The notes beneath the pieces are model-generated. The model saw only the letters and a list, made by a program, of their open reading frames with translations. It did no database searches and was not told the DNA's origin. A program made the translations under genes and the position numbers. Shown piece by piece: positions 37,500-50,016 of a DNA stretch of 64,000 bases (position 1 is its first letter; every line of letters starts with the position of its first letter). The stretch is from Toxotes chatareus (Eukaryota > Chordata > Actinopteri > Toxotidae): assembly GCA_016801885.1 (NCBI GenBank), contig CM028885.1, forward strand, positions 22,681,834 through 22,745,833, read 5' to 3'.

Positions 37500-39039
37500 C
37501 TGATGAGATGAACGTGGTGTGCGTGTGCATGTGTGTGTGTGCGTGTGCGTGCGTGTGTGTGTGGTGCAGTATGGTGCTGCAGTGCATCTTCAGCAGATAT
37601 TACATTTCATTCTGCTGCAGACTGTCCTCAGCAGAAAGACGATAGCACACAGTACGTCCCGTGTTCAGATACTTAAAAAGACAGTTTTTTTTTTTTGTCT
37701 TTATGTTTTCGTGACAAATGTCCTCTCTCAGCAGTGTGTGACATTTCTGTAGAAACCTCCTGACGAGGAGTACGAGCTCTGACTGTGACGTCAGACCCTG
37801 TTAACTGTGCTGGAAGAAGGAAAAGTAGATGTGCTGCAGTCAAACCCTACTTAAGCAAAAGTATGTTCATATTATCAGTAAAATATATCAAAAATAAACA
37901 TACACACTGTGCAGAGAAACGGTCCCTGATCAAATGGTTTTACTACTTTATATCCTGCTGTGAGGCTAAATCACTGCATCGTATTCTACATGATCATCAC
38001 ATGTTTGTAGCATCACTGTCCTGAAAGAACCACGCTTCTAAAACTGAGATGAAAAAACTGCCCCGGTTTCTATGAAGGGTTTTTAAATATTTTATTTAGC
38101 CCAGGAATAGAGGAATCATCTCGACCCACAAAGGAACACTCAGAAAAATTCAAATTCAAAATGACTGATTTGGAGATTAATGGTTTCCACTGGACAGGAA
38201 GGGTAAAAGACACGAGTGACTGTCTCTGTCAGACCAAAGGAGCGAAGAAAAGTACAGCATTTACATCTGAAACGTCAAAGTATGAAGTTGCAGAAAATAG
38301 TATAAATAAAAAATATGTATACATATAATAAAATAGTAAATTAAAGGTACTGTCAGGTTATTGTATTGTGGATTACGTCAGGTTTCAGTTTACAGTGTTT
38401 CAGCTCAGTGATGCTTCGCTGAAGGCATCTGAAGCCTGGACAGCTGCTTCAGGTCAGATTCAGAGTGAGATTGGAGCCATCGCGCAGCAGGAGTGGACGT
38501 TAAAGCGAGAGTTAGGGTGTAGCGATGAATTCTGCATGATCTTCACATGTATTTTCCAGGCATTAACACGTGAAAATGGAGGAAACACATCTGTGTCTCA
38601 CGTCGGGGGAAAGGTAGAGGAACACCGGAGCAGTGATGTGACAGAGCTGTTGAAACCTTTAGCCTGAACCAGGTGCTGTGAGAGTCTGGAAGTTAACAAA
38701 CAGGTTGTCTTTGAACATTTCCTGATACATTCAGGATCAATATATTGACAACTTGTCAGATATCAACAAAAATGAACAACGTTTCCTCACGATGCCAAAA
38801 GAAAATCCAGGAGACAAATCAGAAGACACTCAGTTCTCGTGAGCTGTTTTTTCAGATGTGACCTGTTTTGTTTTCATTTAGCTGTACACTGTGTGTGTGT
38901 GCGTGTGTGTGTGTGTGCGTGCGTGTGTGTGTGCGTGCATGTGTGTGTGCGTGCGTGTGCATGTGCAGCATTTAATTTAAATCTCTCCCTCGCTGCACTG
39001 CCAGAAATATTTTAGTTACGTTGCATTTTCCTCCCAGCC

Positions 39040-39073
<34 letters not shown>

Positions 39074-39105
39074 CGCGTGCGCATGTGCGCGCGCGTGTGT
39101 ATGTG
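37500..39105. repeat. Scattered imperfect GT/GCGT arrays
   Basis: Imperfect alternating arrays occur at about 37509-37562, 38890-38965 and 39041-39103, the last with GCGCGCGTGCGCGTGCGC. Between them is ordinary intron-like sequence, including a CRE octamer TGACGTCA at 37786-37793. No exon is supported from 35 to 39 kb. Confidence 0.75.
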
Positions 39106-39200
39106 TTGCATTCCTCTCCATATGCTTCTGAACCCCGGCCCCTCCCACTCTGTGCTAAAATCAGCAACACACACACGCAGAGTGACAGCGTGAAACCTGC

Positions 39201-39300
39201 GTTGTCATGGCAACACCTCCCTCACTTGACTCTGCGACCATTCCTCCGCCCTCCCTTCTGCCCCTCCCCTCCCGTTACACGGCAACCGTCTCCAAGCAAC
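39201..39300. promoter_or_regulatory. Cluster of three RFX X-box-like motifs
   Basis: GTTGTCATGGCAAC (39201-39214) is a near-perfect X box, the inverted-repeat target of RFX factors. GTTACACGGCAAC (39274-39286) and GTCTCCAAGCAAC (39288-39300) are further matches with the same GTYNCC...RGCAAC half-site architecture. Three in 100 bp, about 4.5 kb upstream of exon C, suggest an enhancer (inference). Confidence 0.45.
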
Positions 39301-39354
39301 ATCATCTTCCCGCCCTTATCTCTCTCTCTCTCATTTTCTCTAATTGTTGAAGCC

Positions 39355-40330
39355 AAAGTTGATTATGAACGAGGGAATGAAAAAGGATGGAGGGAAGGAA
39401 AAAGAGAGGAGGGGAGGGGCAGGGGGAGATGAAGGGAGCAAGAAAGGGAGGATAAAACAGTGGGGAGACAAAGATGGAGGATGGAGGGAGAAAATGGAAA
39501 CGGAAGGAGTGGGAGGAGAGGAAATGGAAAGAAGCAGGAGGGGATGGAAAAGGGGAGGAAAAAGAGAAAGGAAAGATTAAGAGGAGAGGTGGAAGGAAGG
39601 AGAGAACAGGAGAAAAGAGGGAAGGAGAGAAATTAAGGAAATGAAGTAAATAAAAATAGAGGCAAATGAGAAACAGAAAATAAATGGAATAAAAATAACA
39701 TTAAAAGAAAGGAAATAAAATGGAGGGATAAAGAAGGAGAGGAACAGATGAGAGAAAGAAAAAAGGGATAAAGAGAAAAGGATCTATGAGCAAAAGAGAG
39801 AGAGGATGGAGAGAAAATAGGGAGGAAGATAGAGAGATTAGTGAATAATGGATGTGTAGAAAGTCAGGGATAAATAAAAGGGAGAGAGAGCTGTTGTTTA
39901 CATTATTTATCACCTTTTCTTCCTTCCCTCCTCTTCTCTCCCTCCCTCTTTCTCCTCCTTTTCACATCTTCCTCTTTTTATTTTGCCATCTTCATGTCCA
40001 GCCGTGTCATGTCTCTCTTGCTTCCTTTCCTCTTCCCTTTTCTCCTCTTCCCTCCCACTTTTACATCATTTCCTTATTTACTCTCCTCATCATTCTTCTT
40101 CTTCTATCATCCCTTTCCTTCTTTTCATCTCCTGCACTTCTCTCTTCTCCTCTTTTCTGACTTCTCACTTTTCCCTTTCTCTCTCCTCCTCCTTTTGACT
40201 TTGTGTCCTTGTCCCTCCATCCTTTCCTTCTCTCCTCACCTCCTTTTTTTTCCTGTCCTACTTTATTCTCCTTCCACCGTCCTCTTCTTCTCCCTCATCC
40301 TTCTTCTCCCTCTTGCTGCTTTTTTCCATG
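39355..40330. repeat. Purine tract switching to pyrimidine tract at about 39.9 kb
   Basis: From 39355 to about 39895 the plus strand is almost all A/G, with GGAGGGA and GAGAAAG units. From about 39905 to 40330 it is almost all C/T, with CTTCCTCC and TCTCCTCC units. The ORFs in both halves are low-complexity artefacts. Confidence 0.9.
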
Positions 40331-41029
40331 TTAACGAAAGCACAACAGAATCTCTCGTGACAAACTGAGAAGGATTATTTCTGCTCTTCACAGTGAGACA
40401 TGAATGATTTGACTCTGTACTCACAAAGAATTTAAATGTAAAGTACATCTCAAACATGAAGAAGGAGAATCTGAAACTCTGGGATTTATAAGGAGAATAT
40501 ACTGCGTTTAAAAAGTTCACTGTATATGATGATAAATATTGATAGTGGATATTTTTTTATTGTTTAACATTAATGGGACAGTAACAGCAGGTCTGTGTTG
40601 GGATGAAGGTGACGACCATCGTACCCTGACGTCCTCTGCCTGCGTGGCGTTTCAGGCGTGTTCGACAGGTGGCGACACGCTCACCGTTTCCTGACCGTGG
40701 TCATTCTCCGTCCGTCACCATCACAGTGAACGTTCTTACGTAGTTATTTTAAACCAGACTGAACCCGTTCAAACCACAGTGTTCTCACATTCTTCTAAAC
40801 AGCAGCGTTGTGTTGTTGTTTGTGTCTTTGTTGTTGGACCGACGGAGTATTTTGTCGTTTAATGTGGACGACTTGTTGTTCCCAAAGATACTTGACTGGT
40901 GTGAACACGCGGCTGCAGGCTGAGTGACGTGTCAGTGTTTGAGTGGACTGACCCTTTAACCCTGAATAAACCTGAACACCAGTAACACTCAGTTTGAATG
41001 CAGCTCGCTTTCCTCTTCTTTCTTTTTTA

Positions 41030-41620
41030 CTCCAAAATTGGGGAGAGGGAGAGGGAGCTGAACGGTTGGATGGGAAGAGATGACAAACTGAAAGAAAGAA
41101 AGAAAGAGGGAGAAAGGGAAACAAATTAAGGATGAAGAGTTGGAAGGAATGAATGGAGCGACAAGGTGATAGAAGAGAGAGAGAGATAAAAAGAGATGGA
41201 GGAGGGCAGCTCATGAGAAGTAATGATGAATTATAGAAGCTTGTCCCCGGGCTGGAGAGTCACTGAGAGAAAGAGAGAAGAAGAGACAGAAAAAGGAGGG
41301 AAAGAAATTAAAAAAAGAGGGATAAGTAGGCCAAAGCTGAATGAGGGAGAGAGAGAGAGTGACGAGTGGTCAGAGAGAAGAACAGATCCTGAAGGATGAC
41401 GGAGAGAGAGAAGGATGTGTGGGTCAATACGTTTTGTCATAGAGCAGAGCAGAAAATTATGAAATGCCCCAGCTCCCGTTGCCATGGAAACCAGGGGGAA
41501 GCTCTTTCATGTTTCATGCTTTGTTGCCCACGGTAACTGTCCTGAGATTGAAGGATGGATAGAGAGAAAAAGAGATTTGTTTCAAAACAAGAAAAAGAGA
41601 GGGAAATAGGGAAGAACAGG
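41030..41620. repeat. Interrupted purine tract
   Basis: GAGAGAGA and GAAAGAAAG units dominate. They are broken at 41440-41540 by a non-repetitive segment that carries two X-box-like sites. Confidence 0.75.
41478..41537. promoter_or_regulatory. Pair of RFX X-box-like motifs
   Basis: GTTGCCATGGAAAC (41478-41491) and GTTGCCCACGGTAAC (41523-41537) both show RFX half-sites in inverted orientation. They sit 31 bp apart in the only non-repetitive island within a purine tract, 2.3 kb upstream of exon C. Confidence 0.45.
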
Positions 41621-43499
41621 AGCCGCTGCGTCTGTGGTAACAGAACGAAAACCAGCAATAATCAATAACTAATCAGAATCCTGATCATTGCCTGAATCAT
41701 TGTTATTATTTACACACACATCAGTTCCAGGTGCAGATGTTTTTCTTTTCTTTAAAATCCAGTAATATAAAATGGATGCAGCTCATTGTATAGAAGCATC
41801 TGGTTTCACTACGAGCTGAGGATCAGGCTACAGACGTCTGATAAGCTCCCGTCTCCTCAGGAGCAGCCTCCCTGACTCAGGGGACATTACTGGAGGACGG
41901 TCATCAGTCTTCACACAGCTCCCTCTGGACACACTAAAGGCTTTGTCCAGTCGAGCTCCCCAAAACCTGGAAACACACTTGATGAGTAAAATGGATGGAG
42001 CTCCTCTTTGAGTGGTCTGAAGAAGAGACGCCTCCCGTCGGGACGGGACAGGACAGTCCACACACCTTCACCTGCAACTGGTCAACAGGCTTCTGGGATT
42101 TTCTGTTGGCTGCATATTTCTGGCCTGTTTCCAGTGATTTGCCTGAGTTTTGTTAGTGAGCAGTGTTAGCGTTCAGGGTGCCACCTACACACTGTGGTAG
42201 AATCCAGATCGATTTCCTAACGTCAGTTATTCAGCACATCCACACCGAGCGCTCCCTGAAAGCAGCATTTACCTGAAGGTTCGAGTCGTTTCACCCCCGA
42301 GGCTGCAGCCTGTCTGCACATCAGCACCGAGCACAGAGCAGTCAGCTGTCCGCCGCAGCCTCTGTCAGCAGCTGAGGCCGGGCAGCGCCTCTCCACAGCC
42401 AATCAGCATCTCAGCGCTGAGGAAACAAGCACCACGCTCAGGCTTCTGTTTTGATAGTGTGACAGTACGTGAGATTCTCATTTCATGGTCGTTAGACGCC
42501 ACAAAACACAACACACTCTCAGAAATCTCGCTCTTCATGCTGCTTCTTTAATTTCCTGAAATAACTGTGACTTCTTTTTCTCCTCATTGTGACTGAGTGC
42601 AGCAGCTTCAGCTAATGAGCAGCTCCTCAGACTGGCAGCTGTAATAAAGTGAGCAAAGTGTGTTCTCACACCTCACAAAACTTTATGAAATATTAAATGT
42701 AAGTCTATACTGTATCATCACCTCATTAATACACAGAGTGTGTTGGCAGTTTTGAGATAAAGGTTTTTACTGTTGATGCCAGTGAAAGAGCTTCGACCTG
42801 AGCTAACGACCATTAAACTGAATGTAAATATCCAGAGAGAGTGAGAGGATGCAGCCAGGCACAGTTCGTTACTGCTGTTTTTATCAGTATTGATTTCTAC
42901 TGAAGCTCTGGTGATACACACTGGAGCTGAGCTTTATCAATACAGGGAGGGAGACGGGGGCAACAGAGAGGGGGGGGGGGGACAAACAACAATCCTTGAT
43001 CTATACCAGCATCCCTTAATAACTCTGGATTAATTCACAGACTCCGGGCTCCTTCAGACTTTGTGCTCTTCAGACTCCTGTAAACTTGTTGACACGTCCT
43101 CACTTGGCTGCAGTGATGAGGTGTTGGACTGCAGGGTGTGTCAGTACGCCGTGACATCACAGCTGGGTGTGGCCACAGGTGTAAGGAGCTCCAACACTTA
43201 TAAACTTTTTATCACTTCTCATTTTTGTTTTCAGTACAGACATCAGTGTAGAAAACACTCAGGTAACACTCAGGTCAGCAGCTACTCGTTTGTGGTCGAC
43301 GCTGATCGTGATGTGAATCATGACCAGACTGGACTGACTCTGTAACATCTGTCTGCAGCTGCCAGTGAACCGATCAGAGCTGGTGAAGCTCACAGAGTTT
43401 TAAATCCAGTGTAATGGAAGATTTCTGGAGGAGTCCGGCTGTGAACGCCGTTTGGTGGATTCACGTTGGTCCTTAAATAAAGTTTTAAAGAGTTAAGGA

Positions 43500-43671
43500 G
43501 AAAAAACAGACGAACAGAGAAGACAGAAAGACATACAGGAGAAAAGAGAGAGAGAAGAGAAGGAAGCGATGAAGGAGGGAGGATGATGCGCCTCTGACGA
43601 AGAGCGAGGGACGGAGAGAGGCAAAGTCAGAGCAGGAGAGAGAGGCTGAGGCGGCACCGGAGAGTCAGTCG

Positions 43672-43712
<41 letters not shown>

Positions 43713-43779
43713 CGGTCGCTCCGTCTCCTCCTGGTTGTTGTTGCAGCGGCAGCAGCGTTGATCAGCAGCAGCAGCAACA
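43500..43779 (+). promoter_or_regulatory. Probable internal promoter and 5' UTR of exon C
   Basis: A purine-rich stretch (43500-43660) is followed by GTCAGTCGGTCGGTC, a (CT)n run at 43677-43710 and a CpG-dense segment rich in GCAGCAGC up to the ATG. CpG density rises sharply relative to the surrounding introns and stays high to about 44200. There is no convincing TATA box close to the ATG. This is the composition of a dispersed CpG-type vertebrate promoter with a GA/CT element. The transcription start cannot be placed from sequence. A GTTGTTGTTGCAG acceptor-like site at 43746 would allow an upstream non-coding exon to join here, so part of this region could also be intron. Confidence 0.5.
43677..43710. 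repeat. (CT)17 in the exon C 5' leader
   Basis: A perfect CT run lies about 70 bases before the start codon, inside the predicted promoter or 5' UTR. Such runs often vary in length, so it may be a regulatory length polymorphism. Confidence 0.9.
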
Positions 43780-43844
43780 ATGTGGTGCATCAACTGCGCC
43801 TCGGACAAAACGCCCGCGATCCTGCACAACAAGCTGCTCTACTG
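43780..43844 (+). CDS. Coding first exon C, Cys-containing N terminus (MWCINCASDKTP...)
   Basis: Seen: the ATG has A at -3 and an in-frame TGA stop at 43759-43761, so translation starts here. It runs 21 codons plus two bases to a strong donor, TG|GTAAGA, with the GT at 43845. The peptide begins MWCINCASDKTP and continues AILHNKLLY, with the last codon split as TG (Cys or Trp). The exit phase is 2, identical to exons A and B, so all can join the same downstream exon beyond the window. Cys3 and Cys6 close to the start suggest membrane anchoring by palmitoylation (inference). The M-W-C-x-x-C-x-S-x-x-T pattern recalls, from memory, the alternative first exon of IQSEC1/BRAG2-type Arf exchange factors. 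The similarity stops after about 12 residues, so I give no gene symbol. The surrounding CpG island strongly supports a real promoter. Confidence 0.6.
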
Positions 43845-44249
43845 GTAAGAGATCAGCACGAATCCGGAGCGAACCCGCCGTGTCCCTGCCTCCTCCGCAC
43901 TCCCTGGCTCACTGCGCCTTTTCCGCCCGCGATGCCGCACGGCTGCGCGCCTTTTCTCTCACCGTCGTGTGTTTTTCCGGCAGCTGATGGTTGTAAATCT
44001 GAGTGAAATGCGACATGACGGCGCGGCGGGCTGCGGGACGTCAGGCTGCACAGGGGAAAGTACCGACGCAGCGCGTTTCTGTGGCATTTTGTTGGAGTTG
44101 TTGGCCGCGTTGTTTGTGTTGTATCACCAGGGACCGTTGTGTTGTTAATGTGCGCAGAGGAGGCGATTCGGTTACTATTTACCTGTCCGGTATGCGCGTG
44201 CACGCTTGTGCTTGAGCGCGTGCCTTTGGCGTCTCTACCTGTCTCTCCA

Positions 44250-47200
44250 TCTCACGGTCCCTCTCCCTCTCCCTCCCTTCATACAGTATGTCTCTCTACC
44301 TTTTTCTGCCTGCGTGTTGACGGAGCCTTAAAGTCCTTAAACTTTTTAAAGGATCACGAGGAGGAATCAGGTGACAGAGCAGAGAAAACCCCAGAACCTG
44401 CCCCCAGATTTACCCCCCACCCCACGCCAGAGTGGACTGAAGGCTTCGTGTTTTCAGGGGCCTGTTGCTGCAGAGTATTTGTGGAATTTAAATCATTAAA
44501 CAATTTATTGCAGTTTTCATATGAAAGTATGTTGGAAGCAGTTTTGATTCTGTGAAATGAGCAACCAGCTGCTTCACATCTGCAGGGATGATGAACTGCT
44601 GACGTACAGTAAGATAATATAAGTATTAGACCAGAGTCGTGTAATCAGTGTGTGTGAACTCAGATATGCTTTACTGGCCTGACAGTGAAAAAGGTGTGTT
44701 GCCAGAGTTGCAGTGATGGGACGTCCTCCTGTCCTCCTGTCAGGCTCAGGTGAGTCTGTAGCCATCTTGTTTATCATTTGACTGTGTCCACTGTCCGAGC
44801 CGGGGGTCACTGTGTTGTCTTGCAGCATCTTTCCCAGTGATCTCGCTGGATGTGTTTGGAAGTTGTCGCGTGCTCGTGTGCTGTAGCTGCCGACAGAGTC
44901 CAAGTGGTTTGGTCTAATTTTATTTTCACATAAAGAAGCGACAACTACAATCACACACTCTGATACTAACACAATTATCACGAGTTATCCTGAAGCATGT
45001 GGGTCTACTGCACATCAAGAGACATGATGTCATTTTGAAAGGTGTCTTTACTGAGACAAGAAGACAACATGATATTTAATTGAATGATTAGTTGTCTTAT
45101 CAGTCTCTTCATGAAGAGATTCTGATTCCACCGCTTAGTGTTCCAACATGTGAACATGAGCTTCAGCTTCTTCATGTGTGTTATTGTTGTTCCTCATGTG
45201 TGTTATCACCAACAGCTGGGCTGGTGTTGCGCAGTAGACAGTGATGCATTGTGGGATACCTCACTGAAGCGGTATCAGGATGAGTGTGCATCAGATGTGG
45301 GTGAACTGCATGTTGGCATTTTCCAGATGTGGGACGCTCTCGTTCTCTGGAGGCAGGTGAACGTGTTTAAAGGAAAAGTTCACAGTTTTTAAAGCCTGTC
45401 AGTGGAACGGGTTGTCAGGTCTGTTCACACTGGACACTAAAAGATCCCTGTGATTTCAGGACAAGTGATGGAGACACAGTTTCATCTAATGGTGAGGAGC
45501 CAACCAACTGAATGTCCTCCCCACCCCTCCTTTCCTGTCCTCCTCCCCCTCTGTAGAGCCGGGGTTTGGTTTGTCCATTTCAGGCTCCTGTAGAAACATG
45601 GTGGGCTCTGTGGAAGAGGACCAGCCCCGAACGTAGAAACGAAGGGCTCGTTCTAAGACAAACAAAAACACAGCGACTCTCAGTTTCAGGTGATTTTACG
45701 CTCATGAAAACATAACGATGAATTTTATAATAAATGAATATTTGAATTCCTGCACACTGGTCGCAGAATGAGGATTTGGACTTTGTCCTCTGTCACTCAG
45801 TCACCTGACTGAAGTTCATTAGGATGGGATCTCCTAATGTCCCCTGTGGACTAACCTGTCCACCAGAGTTTACCTTTACATACAGCTAGTTTGCAACAGC
45901 TTGTATGTGTTGTGGGAAACAGCTGGATTACAGTTTCTATCAATGTAATGAGGAAATATTATTAATTTCTGTTGGAAACATGTTGATCCTGAACGTCACA
46001 GTGAAATGTTCACAGACCACCTGTTTGTTTTCCACATAAAACTCAGATCCACCTGTAGTGACTCAGCATCTTTAAACTGGTTTCTGGTTTATCAAACATA
46101 AACCGCCATCTTTCCTGAACCACAGACTGTCCCAGTGAAACAGAGTGAGGACACAGCAACGAGCTGGCTGAGTCACCTGAGCTCTGAGTCTAACAAATGT
46201 TTTTACCAAATGTCCTGAGAAACGTTTGACTTCAGTCGGTTATGACTAAAAACAATGAGATTCATAGTGATGTTTGTCACATGTACACGTTCCAGGCTAC
46301 ATCCCCCGAGCCTCAGCAGGAAGCAGTAAATCATCAGGTGAAACCATTGGGAACAAACTGAAGTTATGTTTTATCTGAGAATCTGATTTTTTTCCTCTGT
46401 CACTTTATTTATAATTTCTCAGTACTTTTATCGCATCTGTTTAATACAGACTGAATATATCAAAACTAAACAGTAAGTCCATGTTCTGCTGGTGGGGTTT
46501 TCATCACTGTCTCCCTGTCCTCCTCTGGGTCTCTCGTCCTCTCTCTCCCGCTCGTTATGTAGGGTTATGGGTTAATCTGCCTCAGTAATGAGTCTGCTGT
46601 CAGTGTGGACAGAATCAGACGGCTGTGAAGCTGATCGCTGCTTTAACATTTTCCTCTCTGACCCGTCAGACCTCACATTCACACTGTGATCCCGCTAACA
46701 AGCAGGCAGACAGACACACAACAGCCTGTGTGTGTGTGTGTCGGACACTTGCATCCAAAAACAGACAATAAAATCACAGTTTGAGTCATGTGACAGTCAG
46801 AGTGTCATCACACATATACACTCTTTATAGCCTTTTACTGTCAGTCACTTCTTTATGTGAAGCACTTGCAGTTTTTAAACAACAGAAGAGATAAACTTCA
46901 CAAAAGCTTGATTATGTAGCAGTTTTCTGAAAAGTTAGAGCATCAGAAACAAATCAAACAGTAAAAATGTCTAAATTGACAACAACATGAAGAGAACAAA
47001 AACAGTAAACCGCGTTGGAATTTGCGCCGGCTTCTCCCGGCCCTGTTTATTTCCACGTCCAGCATTTACAGATCAACACAATCCTTCATCTGGAGTGGTC
47101 TCTGAGTCCACCTGATGGATCTCAGTCCAGTGGTCTCTCTGTCTTTTAGCTCTGTGTTTGGTCTCCACCAGCTCCTGAGGGAAACATCTGGCTCTTCAGC

Positions 47201-49965
47201 AGCTGCTCTGACTGAGTCTGTCTGCTGTCAGCTGTGGTGGACAGAGGCTTTTTACAGCTGATGAAAAATGAGCTGAGACTCAGTGTAAAGCTGCAGATTC
47301 AGCTGATAATTCTCTGGAGCTCCATCACTCTTCTCACTCTGTCACTGTCATTTCATACATTTAGCATAAAAATATTGATTATAGCTGCTTTAAATTGACT
47401 GATGCTCAAAACTCTTTGTTCCTTCTCAAACAGCAAAATGTGAAAACAGATCAATCAGAACAATCAACAACACTGAAACCAAACCAGCCTGGATTTAATA
47501 AGGGGTTTCTAAGGATTGAGATTCAGTGAGATGATGATTCTGGATTTAGATTTGATCAAACCCTTACTCATTAAAAAGGATTTTTAAACATTATTAACAT
47601 TTATTGAAACCAAATTTGGTTCATCCTACAATATTGTTAAAAAAAAACTGATATTTCACTCTTGTAAAATGTTGATGTGGACAAAGTCAGTGAACATTTG
47701 CTGAGTTGGGTGATCGTTCAGTGTTTCAGAGATTCTGAATTCCAGCTGTGTGTGAGAACAGATGTGCGGTGTTTTGAAGTAGAACTGTATTAAAACACTT
47801 CTTTCTTCCTGTGGACACCGTAGAAACTAGAATGAATTCAGACATTTATAGTCACTGTTAAAACATCATTAGTGATCTAAGTATCCTGATGTAGTTTCGT
47901 GTCATTACCCAGAGGAGTCATTCTGAATCAGGCGGTACAGGTGGGAATCCAACCCCCAGCAGTGTGGCGCTTCATTAGTTCTGTGCTCCGCTGGTGGGAG
48001 TGCTGAAGAAGAAAAGACATAAACTGAGTCATGCAGGCTGTTTGGGACGCGTTGCTGAAGGAGTTGACTCAGCAGCATTGTTGCTTTAATCCCAGAGGAG
48101 CGAGGCTGTTGCCTGGAAACCTCAGAGCTGATTCTGACCCGACTGCCCGCCCCGGCTTTCTGGGACAGACTGAGGCTGTGAGGTCTGTTCGTAACACTGA
48201 GCAGGGTGGAGGATGCCACAGGCTGCTGCGCCCATCACAGGACGTCATTATACAGTATATGAATGTGAACGAACTGCATACTGATGATTGAGCTGTTCTG
48301 ACTAATAGTGGAGCTACAGATGTAAAGCTGAGTTTCATGGAGGAAAGGTCATAGGGTCGTTAAAATATAGAAGGATTCATCCGCTGGGGAGCAGGAATCC
48401 TGGCCCTGCCCCCCACCTGAGCAGAGATATACTAAGACCAGTTTTGTTGTTCAGTTAATGGCATGACAAAGTGGACGCTGAGCATAAAGATAAGTTCATA
48501 TCTCTACATTCTCCCGCATCAAAAAACCAAACAGTCTAATTCTCTGCTTATTTATCGCCTCAAAGGTCTGTAATGAAAGCCCCACTGAACCAGTTTCTTG
48601 GCTTCCACAGTGATTTAGTTTCTGTTTCCCCTTTTGTTTTTCATCTTGATCTCGCCAGCTCCTTGATGAAAACAAGGGCGGGAAAAGTCTGATTTAATTG
48701 GTTTTCATTTCACACTTTAAGGCACAAAAAAAGTCAAGAGAGTTTGAAAGGAGGGGTAGCTGTTTGATAACCACTCAGCAGAGAGGGAGAGATAATTAGA
48801 TCCACAGCTAAAATACTGCGTGAAAACAGCAAGAACCCAATCACCAGGTTTACTGCGCTGATTTATCTTTGATCAGCTCATTACTGAAGCTTTGGGAAAA
48901 AAAAAACACCATTTTGCTAAAGTTTCAGCTGCTCTTACAAAATGGCCTCTAACTAAAAGAGAAACCAAATGAGTGGTGAGGATATTTATGGTGTCCCAAA
49001 GTGACAGCACTTAGGAGCAGGGCTCTCCAAATCTTTATTTTGGCTTTTCATTCTGTGTCGTTCTTCTGCAGCAGACGACTGTGAAGCAGAAAATACTGTG
49101 CTCAGACGCTCCTAAAATCCCTGAACGATCCAGATCCACCAAGGCTCACAACCGTCCCAGCTTTCTGGTTTTTGGCTGAAAATGCCTCAGCATCCAAAAA
49201 GAACCTCCATATTTCTCTGTCACCGTCACCTCAGACTCTGCTGACTGAGCGTTGATGATTTCTGTCCCCGGAGTTTTTAGTTTTCTCCCTGAACTCCTCC
49301 AACTTATCACTTTCTTTTTCTTTAACGGCCTTTCACCTCAGAGCAAACTGCCTTAGGTTTTAAACTGAAGACTCTTCGCACCTCGCCACAGACGTTCACA
49401 TCTTTCTGTGTGTGCACAGAATAACTCAGAACGTGACTATTGAACGTAAAACAGCTCATCTGTATTTCATCAGATCCTGACTCGACATGAGGACACGAGG
49501 CAGGAGTTTATTTCCATTTACTGTGGTGGTAACAAACCTCAGCGAACCATCCCAGCAGACCTTCAGTCTTCTGACAGAAACTTTATCAAAGTAACTGAGG
49601 AAACTGTCTAATATTCACATTCTGGTAAATGTAAATAATTTTGATCCATGTTTTGTATTTGCCGTTTATTTGTGACACAGTTTATACTGTGACGAATGAA
49701 GCGTAGAATTCCTCTGGGGACCATGAACATCCACCGGGAGCTGTCGGGACCTAAGAGTTGGACAGAAACTGTTTAAGACTGAAATATTTCCTGATAATAA
49801 CCATAAGGAAACCGGAATCTCCCACAAACATAACAGAGACAGCAGAAGCCTGAACACATCACCGGCTGGTTTCTGTTGTTCAGTCCTTCACTCTTCTTCT
49901 CCTGTTTCCTCTGACAGACTGAGGCATGATGCAGCAAAATGCTAACTACCCTGCACTATACAGTA

Positions 49966-50016
<51 letters not shown>

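Larger units (their letters stand above)
43560..44220. promoter_or_regulatory. CpG-rich island around exon C
   Basis: CpG dinucleotides are scarce in the flanking tens of kilobases but abundant here, for example GCGCGGCGGGCTGCGGGACG near 44020 and GCGCGTGCCTTTGGCG near 44220. The island covers the 5' UTR, exon C and the first few hundred bases of the following intron. This layout is normal for unmethylated vertebrate promoters. ORFs in other frames across it (on both strands) carry no recognisable domain and look like composition artefacts. Confidence 0.55.

Noticed and set aside
41828..42061. Minus-strand 77-codon ORF rich in Arg and Ser
   Set aside because: No recognised family, no promoter or splice signals. 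Probably composition in a mildly GC-rich segment.
44714..44749. 36-nt phase-2-open interval after exon C
   Set aside because: It has no real pyrimidine tract before the acceptor, and its CCTCCTGTCC composition looks like a short repeat.
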